From Candidatus Helarchaeota archaeon (lineage in GTDB: Archaea; Asgardarchaeota; Lokiarchaeia; Helarchaeales; RDOG01): a DNA stretch of 64,000 bases. Made by a program: the position numbers and the translations under genes. Below the pieces are notes generated by a model. The model was not told the DNA's origin. It saw only the letters and a list, made by a program, of their open reading frames with translations, and did not search any database. Every line of letters starts with the position of its first letter. Positions within the stretch are counted from its first letter, which is position 1. Below, piece by piece: positions 55,107 to 62,117 of the stretch. Where the stretch lies: the NCBI GenBank assembly GCA_019058315.1, contig JAHPZH010000007.1, positions 186,001-250,000 on the forward strand, written 5' to 3'.

Positions 55107-55838
55107 ATGTTCCCATTTGAAGCAAATATTAGTATAATAGATATAATATTATATATCCAAGCAATTGTTTGGTTTATTTCAGCAGGATTTTTAGTATATC
55201 TAATTAGAAAAAATAAGTTAACTTATATTGATGAATTTAGACAGAAGTTTATTCTCGCTGTTTACGTTTTACTATTAATTGGAGCTATAAATGTAATTTT
55301 TAATATATTTATTAAAATCCCTCAACAATTCAGTTTATTATTATATCTAATTATGTTTTTATCTGATGTATTTTTTATTGCATTAACACTAATCGGAACA
55401 TCCAAATTAATGGAGTATGTTTCTTCAATAATTGACCTTGAAACAAAAAATAAGAAAAAGATTGCTTTTATAATTTCCATAATTGTAACAATTTTTGTTT
55501 CCATTATTCATATTATTGTTAAAATAAGCTCATCTGCTACATTGGTAGCAGAAGATTATATTTTGTTTTCAATAGCTATTCTGTTTTTCTCATTTGCTGC
55601 TATCTATTTTCTATTCCTTGATCAGGAGCTGAAAAAAATCGATATAAATATTTTGAGATATTTTGGAATTAGTGTATTATTTCTCCTTTCTATTTCTTTT
55701 TCCTCAATATTTATAGATGTAGAAAGCGGTATTTTTTATTGGGTAATCGTATTCTTTGGTCTAATTGGATTAAATTTCTCTTTAATTCTGGGGTATTTGG
55801 AATTTAAAAACAAAATAAGGAAAGGATTAGCAAAATGA
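55107..55838 (+). CDS. Seven-helix membrane protein, array copy C
   Basis: 243 aa, seven helices. Shared motifs: ILYIQAIVWFISAGFLVYLI, NKLTYIDEFRQK, SSIIDLETKNKKK, LDQELKKIDINI, ILGYLEFKNK. It is as diverged from copy A as from B, much more than the partner proteins are from each other. Leader and AAGGAAATC precede it. It overlaps its partner gene by ATGA. Confidence 0.82.
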   Translation: MFPFEANISIIDIILYIQAIVWFISAGFLVYLIRKNKLTYIDEFRQKFILAVYVLLLIGAINVIFNIFIKIPQQFSLLLYLIMFLSDVFFIALTLIGTSKLMEYVSSIIDLETKNKKKIAFIISIIVTIFVSIIHIIVKISSSATLVAEDYILFSIAILFFSFAAIYFLFLDQELKKIDINILRYFGISVLFLLSISFSSIFIDVESGIFYWVIVFFGLIGLNFSLILGYLEFKNKIRKGLAK

Positions 55839-56242
55839 GTAAAGATTTAATACAAGCGTATAAATTTCTACTGGATAATACTCTTTCTAGAAGTCAGGAA
55901 ATACTTGGTAAAAAATTTATCGAAAAGTTAATTAAAAAAGCGGAAAAAATTACCACTAAAGGGGGAAAATCTTTATTAAAGGGACTAGACTACAGTAAAA
56001 AAGTGTTACAACTCGATTTATTAAATAAAAACTACGATGAAAATGAAGCTGGTTATACAAAGGAAATTATTGTTGAAACTTTTAATACACTCATAAAGCT
56101 AATCGATAAAGCTTTATCTATGCTTGTGGGGAAAGAATACGCCATAAAAATAATTAATGATGGAGTTCAAGACACTAAACTTAATCAAAAAGATATCTTT
56201 GAAAAAGAAAATATCGAAGACTTAATTCAAAGAATTGTATAA
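55835..56242 (+). CDS. 135-aa helical partner protein, array copy C
   Basis: Intact second copy of the soluble partner. The first 28 codons are almost base-for-base those of copies A and D. Differences concentrate in the C-terminal tail (ENIEDLIQRIV against ENIEEYLRYKV in A). ATGA overlap with the membrane gene. Confidence 0.8.
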   Translation: MSKDLIQAYKFLLDNTLSRSQEILGKKFIEKLIKKAEKITTKGGKSLLKGLDYSKKVLQLDLLNKNYDENEAGYTKEIIVETFNTLIKLIDKALSMLVGKEYAIKIINDGVQDTKLNQKDIFEKENIEDLIQRIV

Positions 56243-56288
56243 TAAGTCTTGAAAAAGAATTATCCACATAAAAGAGAAGGTAAGAAAC

Positions 56289-57005
56289 ATGTTTATTCTT
56301 GAAACTGACTATTATTTGATATTATATATTCAATCAATAATTTTATTTATTTTAGTTGGATTTTTAATTTATTTAATTACTAAAAACAAATTAACCTATG
56401 TAGATGAATTTAGACAAAAATTCGTTTTAGGAATTTACTTATATTTGTGTGGTGTGGTTATTTTGATAATATTTCAAATCATTCTCAAAATTCCACAAGA
56501 ATTTTATTTAATTTTATATGGGGTTATAGTTTTATCTGAAATTGGATTCATGGCATTAACACTCCTTGGAACATCAAAATTAATTGATTATATCTCTTCA
56601 ATAATTGATTTGGAAACAAAAAATAAAAGAAACTATGCACTTTTAATTTCTGCAATTATATCAACAATCTATACCATTTTATATGGAATATTTAATGCAA
56701 GTAATGCATCAAAACTAACTCTAATACTTTTAGTCCCATGGACTGTTTTTTTCTACTTTTTATCTTGTATATATACGCTATTCTTACATCAAGAGATGAA
56801 AAAAATCGATTTAAAATTTCTTCTATATATCGGACTTAGTTTTTTTTGTTTGTGCTTATCTGTATTTCCTGCAATATTTTTAGATCCAAGGTCTGATCTA
56901 TTTCATTTAGTGCTTAATTTATTCTTGTTGATAGGGGCAAATGTATTTTTAATCATTGGTTATTTAGATTTTAAAAATAGAATAAGTCGGGGATTAGTAA
57001 AATGA
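56289..57005 (+). CDS. Seven-helix membrane protein, array copy D
   Basis: 238 aa, same seven-helix plan and motifs (ILYIQSIILFILVGFLIYLI, NKLTYVDEFRQK, SSIIDLETKNKRN, LFLHQEMKKIDLK, IIGYLDFKNR). The 98-bp leader of the other copies is missing; instead a 46-bp gap with GAGAAGGTAAG separates it from the copy C partner gene, so C and D may be one transcript. ATGA overlap with the broken partner. Confidence 0.82.
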   Translation: MFILETDYYLILYIQSIILFILVGFLIYLITKNKLTYVDEFRQKFVLGIYLYLCGVVILIIFQIILKIPQEFYLILYGVIVLSEIGFMALTLLGTSKLIDYISSIIDLETKNKRNYALLISAIISTIYTILYGIFNASNASKLTLILLVPWTVFFYFLSCIYTLFLHQEMKKIDLKFLLYIGLSFFCLCLSVFPAIFLDPRSDLFHLVLNLFLLIGANVFLIIGYLDFKNRISRGLVK

Positions 57006-57408
57006 ATAAAGATTTAATACAAGCGTATAAATTTTTACTGGATAATACTCTTTCTAGAAGTCAGGAAATACTTGGTAAAAAATTTATCACAAAGTTAATT
57101 AAAAAAGCTGAAAATATTACCACAAAGGGGGGAAAATCATTATTAAAGGGACTAGAATATAGTAAAAAAGAGTTACAACTCGATTTACTATATAAAACTA
57201 CAATGAAAATGAAGCTAACTATACAAAGGAAATTATTGTTGACACTTCTAATATACTCCTAAAACTGTTCGATAAAGCTTTATCCATGCTTGTGGGGAAA
57301 GAAAATGCCATAAAAATAATTAATGATGTAGTACAAGACACTAAACTTAATTAAAAAAATATCTTTGAAAAAGAAAATATCGAAGAATATTTGCGTTATA
57401 AGGTTTAA
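57002..57408 (+). pseudogene. Frameshifted 135-aa partner gene, copy D
   Basis: Intact for 65 codons, then one A is missing in the run near 57195-57200 (TATAAAACTAC against TATAAAAACTAC in copy A). This shifts the frame to a stop at 57262. The original frame can be followed to 57408, but it also has CAA changed to TAA near 57350. A truncated 86-aa product is possible. Sequencing error in the A-run is an alternative for the shift, but not for the second stop. Confidence 0.82.
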
Positions 57409-57559
57409 AAAATTAAATTGCGAATTAAGTGAATAACTCATACGAATTCGTTATTATTATTCATAAATTCATCTTAATTGTTTTCTTTAAAATTATTTTT
57501 AATTAAAATGTTATATTATTGTATAGACTAATTGATAATCAAATTTTTTGGAGAAATGA

Positions 57560-58135
57560 ATGAATAAATCCTTTTTCATTGTTATTGATGGAATTGATGG
57601 ATCTGGGACTACAACTCATTGTAAATTATTATTAGATTGGTTAAAACAAAAAAGAGATGTTTTTTTAACTGAAGAACCATCCACTAATGAAATTGGTAAT
57701 TTAATTAAAAAATTTTTGAAAACTGCTCTTCCAGCAGCAGTGGACGCATTATTATTTGCCGCAGATAGGGTTTTACATACCATTGAGATTAAGAAAGCAT
57801 TAGAAGAAGGGAAAATAGTTATTTCTGATAGATACATAGAATCAAGTACCTGTTATCAAGGAGTGGAATTAGATGAAGAATGGATAATAACACTTAATAA
57901 ATTTGCAATTTTTCCTGATCTTACAATCATATTAGACATTAATCCTGAAATTGGATTAAAGAGAAAGGATGATACTTCAGCAAAATTTGAAAATATTCCT
58001 TTCTTAACAAAAGTAAGGGAGCTTTTTTTAAAAAGAGCTAAAAAAATGAAGTATCCTGTAATAAATACTTCCAAACCGATTGAGGAAGTTCAAACAGAGA
58101 TAAGAAATCACGTTAAATCATTAATAAAAATCTGA
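57560..58135 (+). CDS. tmk: Thymidylate kinase
   Basis: 191 aa. It phosphorylates dTMP to dTDP. The P-loop is GIDGSGTTTH (11-20), where the usual Lys is Thr. TEEPS (37-41), FAADR (66-70) and the DRYIESSTCYQG motif (90-101) follow, then the lid region and the C-terminal NTSKPIEEVQTEI. Length is usual. GGAGAA lies just before the ATG. Two decayed copies of its first 150 bp occur upstream in the array. Confidence 0.93.
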   Translation: MNKSFFIVIDGIDGSGTTTHCKLLLDWLKQKRDVFLTEEPSTNEIGNLIKKFLKTALPAAVDALLFAADRVLHTIEIKKALEEGKIVISDRYIESSTCYQGVELDEEWIITLNKFAIFPDLTIILDINPEIGLKRKDDTSAKFENIPFLTKVRELFLKRAKKMKYPVINTSKPIEEVQTEIRNHVKSLIKI

Positions 58136-58250
58136 TTAAAAGAATTATTACTATTAATATAATAATAAAAAAATTTTCATAGTATTACCGAATCTGCCTA
58201 TTAAAAAATGGATAGAAAGCGAGTTTTCATCGATTCTAAAAGAAGAAAAT

Positions 58251-59114
58251 TCAAGTACCGATTATTAAGCTTGCATATCCAACGACCGAATTATAATCTC
58301 CGGAAGTTTCTCCAGAATTTGCATATTTTAGAAGCTCTGCTTTAGTCGCTCCCAATATTTTCGAAGCGATTAAAGCTACCGAAGTCGAAGCGTAACCACA
58401 CATAGAAATAGCATTTTTCTTAACAGTATTGAAAAGAAGTTCTCCATCAATTTTTTTTATCGCACCAATAGCTTTTTGATCTTGCTCTTTTGCATCATCG
58501 GCATGTTCGAAATGAGTAAAATCGGTAGAAGCGATGATAACAGCATTTTTCCCAGTAATAGCATCAGCTAGAGCTTCCCCAATTTTTAAAAAATCTTTAA
58601 AATTCGAAGAACTCATCATAATTGGAACAATTTTTATTTCTGGGCCATAAATATATTGTAAGAATGGCAATTGAAGCTCTAGAGAATGTTCCCCTTTGTG
58701 TATTTGAGAATTTTCAAAAATTACCTTACTTAAGCAAATCCTTTTTGCTACTTCAGAATCGATAATTGCTTGACCTAAAGGGGTTTCCCAAGCACCATCT
58801 GCTTGTACTGAAGCAGGTTCAGTTGTATATGAGCGATGATTGACTCCAATAATAATAAAAAGGTCAGGCTTACCATCCTCTGCTAAAACTGCAAAGCCAT
58901 TGGCTGCAACTGCTCCAGAATAAACATAACCAGCATGTGGTGATACAACAGCAATAATCTTACGAGGACCATTTCCATTTACAATAGGTTTCTTTTTAGG
59001 ACCCAATTTATGAGTTTCAAAATATGCTTGTAAATCATTATTTAACCCATCGCGAGTTCCGGAATACCAACCACCTGCATAAGCTGCTTTTCTAATCATT
59101 TTTAACCAATCCAT
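58251..59114 (-). CDS. Memo-family protein (AmmeMemoRadiSam system protein B)
   Basis: About 287 aa MEMO1 homologue. Conserved residues lie in VSPHAGYVYSG (H60), GVNHRS (H93) and SMCGYAST (C239), matching the His-His-Cys set proposed to bind metal in human MEMO1. EHSLELQLPFLQ and STDFTHFEH are also typical. The other two partners of the AmmeMemoRadiSam set (AMMECR1-like and radical SAM) are not adjacent. The start could also be ATG 59099, which is closer to usual family length. Confidence 0.9.
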   Translation of the reverse strand: MDWLKMIRKAAYAGGWYSGTRDGLNNDLQAYFETHKLGPKKKPIVNGNGPRKIIAVVSPHAGYVYSGAVAANGFAVLAEDGKPDLFIIIGVNHRSYTTEPASVQADGAWETPLGQAIIDSEVAKRICLSKVIFENSQIHKGEHSLELQLPFLQYIYGPEIKIVPIMMSSSNFKDFLKIGEALADAITGKNAVIIASTDFTHFEHADDAKEQDQKAIGAIKKIDGELLFNTVKKNAISMCGYASTSVALIASKILGATKAELLKYANSGETSGDYNSVVGYASLIIGT

Positions 59115-59239
59115 TATTCCCAATTTAATTATCAAATAAATAGAATTTCTATTAATTGTAAAGTAATAATATTGATATTAATAGAAGTTGATAATTATTT
59201 AAAACTTATTTAAAATGTGTAAATGAATAAGGTGGTTTT

Positions 59240-59416
59240 ATGGATAAATTCATATCAGAACACCTATTACATAAAAAAATTGATGTTTTTATAGAAGAAA
59301 ACCAAGTATTAACAGGAGTAGTAGTAGCTTCGGCGGATAAAGTGCTAACGATCCAAGTTGATGGGAAATATATATACATTAACATCAATCAAGTAAAATA
59401 CATTATGGAGAGATAA
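59240..59416 (+). CDS. Small Sm-like (SH3-barrel) protein
   Basis: 58 aa from ATG 59240 to TAA 59416, with GGTGG directly upstream as ribosome site. The pattern of short strands (KKIDVFIEENQVLTGVVVAS, DKVLTIQVDGKYIYIN, INQVKYI) resembles a minimal Sm/LSm or Hfq-like barrel. RNA binding is possible but not shown. It stands alone between the Memo gene and the FAD oxidase gene, filling most of a 376-nt gap. Confidence 0.65.
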   Translation: MDKFISEHLLHKKIDVFIEENQVLTGVVVASADKVLTIQVDGKYIYININQVKYIMER

Positions 59417-59490
59417 ACTAATATCCAAAATTCTTTCTATTTTTTATTAATATCAAAAATATTTCTTATAATTAATATATGGTTATTTAA

Positions 59491-60903
59491 ATGGTAAAAG
59501 AAAAATTAATTGCAATTTTAGGAGAAAATAATGTTTCAGATTTAGAAACTGATAAAATTGCTTACTCAAGAGACTGTTTTCCCCTAAAAATTATGCAATA
59601 TAAGGAAGGAAATATGGAACCTCTTCCTGATTATATTTTGTGGCCTGAAAGTGCACAACAAATTTCAGAAATTTTAAAAATTGCTAATGAAAATAAAATC
59701 CCAGTTATCCCTTATGGTGGAGGTGGAGGAGTTAATGGTGGTGTAATTCCTATTACAGGGGGAATCTTACTTGATGTACAAAAAATGGATAAGATTATTG
59801 AAATAAATGAAGAATCTTTATTTATTACTGCACAAGCTGGAATTTTGGGGCAACATTTAGAAGACGTTTTGAATCAAAGAGGATATACTTATGGACATCT
59901 TCCCAGTTCTTTACAGTGCAGTACATTGGGAGGATTTGCAGCTAATCGTTCAGCAGGGGCTCTTTCTTCAAAATATGGTAAAATTGAAGATATGGTAATA
60001 GACCTAGAAGTTGTATTACCAAATGGGGATATTATTCATACTAATCCTATTAAAACTCCTCGTTCCGCTACAGGACCAGATTTAACGCAATTCTTTATCG
60101 GATCGGAAGGATGTTTAGGAGTTATTACAGAAATAACCTTAAAAATCCATCCAGTTCCAGATATTCGAAAATTCATTGGTTTTTTGTTTGACGATCTTCA
60201 TTCTGGTTTAGAAGTGGTTAAAAAAATATTCCGAACAAGTATAAGACCATCAATAGTTCGCCTCTATGACGATGTTGAAGCTAGAATGGTCTATCATATT
60301 TCGGATATTCAAAAAGGTCAAAGTTATTTAACACTTGCATTTGATGGTTATGAAAATACAAAGGTATTGATGGAAAAAGAATATCAAATTTGTTATGATA
60401 TATGTAAAAAAGGGGGAGGAAAAGATATGGGGGAAGAAGGGGGAAAAATTTGGTTTCAAAATCGATTAAATATGTATTATCCAAATCGACAATATCATGA
60501 TGCACATGTGCTTGCAGATACTATCGATGTTGCAACAACTTTTGATAATATTGAAAATCTATATTATAAGATGAAAGAGGCAATAAAACGAAGAAAAATC
60601 AATGTTATGGCACATTGGTCTCATTTTTATCCAAATGGAGGTTCAATGTATATGATTTTTGTTATGATAGAGAAAAATAAAGAACATAGAGCCGAAAGAT
60701 TATATGAAGAAGCTTGGCGCGATGGTTTGGATGCATGTGTAGCAAATGGAGGCACTTTAAGTCATCATCACGGTGTTGGGATATTTAAAGGAGACTGGAT
60801 GCCTAAACAATTAGGACTTGCATTTGAATTATTAAAGAAATTGAAAAAAACTATAGATCCAAATAATATAATGAATCCTGGTAAATTAGGCTTTCCTAAA
60901 TGA
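59491..60903 (+). CDS. FAD-linked oxidase with HHHG motif (GlcD/AGPS-like)
   Basis: 470 aa. FAD motifs are IPYGGGGGVNGGVIPITGG, LGGFAANRSAGALSSKYGKI and GSEGCLGVITEITL. The C-terminal domain has SHHHGVGIFKGDWM near 425, with three histidines as in alkylglycerone-phosphate synthases, where glycolate oxidases have GEHGIG. It is shorter than AGPS and sits 9 nt before a CCG-domain Fe-S gene, so dehydrogenase activity on a 2-hydroxyacid-like substrate is more likely than ether synthesis. Distinct from the pair at 26-28 kb. Confidence 0.85.
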   Translation: MVKEKLIAILGENNVSDLETDKIAYSRDCFPLKIMQYKEGNMEPLPDYILWPESAQQISEILKIANENKIPVIPYGGGGGVNGGVIPITGGILLDVQKMDKIIEINEESLFITAQAGILGQHLEDVLNQRGYTYGHLPSSLQCSTLGGFAANRSAGALSSKYGKIEDMVIDLEVVLPNGDIIHTNPIKTPRSATGPDLTQFFIGSEGCLGVITEITLKIHPVPDIRKFIGFLFDDLHSGLEVVKKIFRTSIRPSIVRLYDDVEARMVYHISDIQKGQSYLTLAFDGYENTKVLMEKEYQICYDICKKGGGKDMGEEGGKIWFQNRLNMYYPNRQYHDAHVLADTIDVATTFDNIENLYYKMKEAIKRRKINVMAHWSHFYPNGGSMYMIFVMIEKNKEHRAERLYEEAWRDGLDACVANGGTLSHHHGVGIFKGDWMPKQLGLAFELLKKLKKTIDPNNIMNPGKLGFPK

Positions 60904-60912
60904 GGTGCGAAC

Positions 60913-62055
60913 TTGATAGAGACTAAAAAATTTGATAAAAATATGATAACTTTACTTGAAATGTGTTCAACTTGCATGAAAATGTGTAAAGATCAGTGTC
61001 CAACTGCTTGGGCAACTAAATCTGAAAGAATCACACCTTATACTAGAAGTCTAATGATAATTTTGAATGAAAAAGGTATAAAAGAGTATGATCAAGCCGC
61101 AATTGAAGCAGAATATAAATGCACAGCTTGTTGGGCGTGTGAAGAAGCTTGTCTACCTAAAGTAGGGCTTCCTAATATGATTGAAATTGCCCGTTCTGAT
61201 ATTATAGCTAAAAATCCCGATTTAAAACCAATGAATGAAATAGCTAATAGAGTCGAAACACTTCATAACCCTCTCAATGAACCGGCTGAGGAGCGATTTA
61301 ACCGATTAAAAAATATAATCCCAGAGAAAAAGAAAGCGGAATATGTATATTTTATTGGATGTATGGCATGTTATCGTCATCCTGAAATAGCAACATCTAT
61401 CATTAAATTATTAAAACAAACTGAAGTCGACTTTACAGCTATGATAGGCGATGAATGGTGTTGTGGGTCACCAATTATCCGAAATGGCTTTACAAATTTA
61501 GCTCAAAAACTTGCACAACATAATATAGAACAATTTGAAAAATTTAAGTGTAAAAAAATTATAACTGGATGTTCTGCATGTTATAGCACAATCAAAAAGG
61601 ATTATGCAGAGTTGGGATTGACTTTAAATCAAGAAATTCAACATTTTACTGAATTTTTTGATGAATTAAGGATTAAAAATAAAATTAGCCCCAATAAAAA
61701 TTTAGATAAGATAATCTCCTACCATGATCCTTGTCATCTTGGACGAAGGATGGGTGTTTATGATCCACCTCGAAACCTTTTGAAAGCTATAGGCGGTAAA
61801 AAATTTATTGAATTACAGTTCAATCGTGAAAAAGCAAGATGTTGCGGAGCTGGTGGTGGTGTAAAATATAATTATTCAGATATTGCTAAATCAATAGGGA
61901 TTAGAAGACTAGAAGAAGCTCAACTTTTAAATGTTGATATGTTGGTGTCTGCTTGTCCTTTATGTAAAAATCACTTTATGGCAATACAAAATGATAAAAG
62001 CAAAACAGAAATAAAGGACATCACAGAATTAATTGCTTATGTATATTTAGACTGA
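60913..62055 (+). CDS. CCG-domain Fe-S oxidoreductase subunit (GlcF/HdrD-like)
   Basis: 380 aa. N-terminal cysteines CSTCMKMCKDQCP (about 17-29) and CTACWACEEACLP (about 70-82), then two CCG domains: DEWCCGSPI, TGCSACYSTI, DPCHLGRR; and RCCGAGGGVK, SACPLCKNH. The start is TTG 60913 with GAGGTG six bases upstream, overlapping the end of the FAD gene. It would serve as electron acceptor for that enzyme. Confidence 0.92.
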   Translation: MIETKKFDKNMITLLEMCSTCMKMCKDQCPTAWATKSERITPYTRSLMIILNEKGIKEYDQAAIEAEYKCTACWACEEACLPKVGLPNMIEIARSDIIAKNPDLKPMNEIANRVETLHNPLNEPAEERFNRLKNIIPEKKKAEYVYFIGCMACYRHPEIATSIIKLLKQTEVDFTAMIGDEWCCGSPIIRNGFTNLAQKLAQHNIEQFEKFKCKKIITGCSACYSTIKKDYAELGLTLNQEIQHFTEFFDELRIKNKISPNKNLDKIISYHDPCHLGRRMGVYDPPRNLLKAIGGKKFIELQFNREKARCCGAGGGVKYNYSDIAKSIGIRRLEEAQLLNVDMLVSACPLCKNHFMAIQNDKSKTEIKDITELIAYVYLD

Positions 62056-62117
62056 TTTAAAAATTAGGAATTATTAATTAAATTTAGTAATTTTTTCATA
62101 TTCGAGGTTGAACATTA

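Larger units (their letters stand above)
52270..57408 (+). repeat. Tandem array of a two-gene membrane module (four copies)
   Basis: Four copies of [seven-helix membrane protein + 135-aa soluble partner]: A 52594-53714, B 54200-55008 (partner decayed), C 55107-56242 and D 56289-57408 (partner frameshifted). A 98-bp leader precedes copies A, B and C (52496-52593, 54101-54199, 55009-55106). Decayed 5' pieces of tmk precede A and B. From tmk piece to tmk piece the period is about 1.6 kb. The array ends at intact tmk. Confidence 0.9.
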
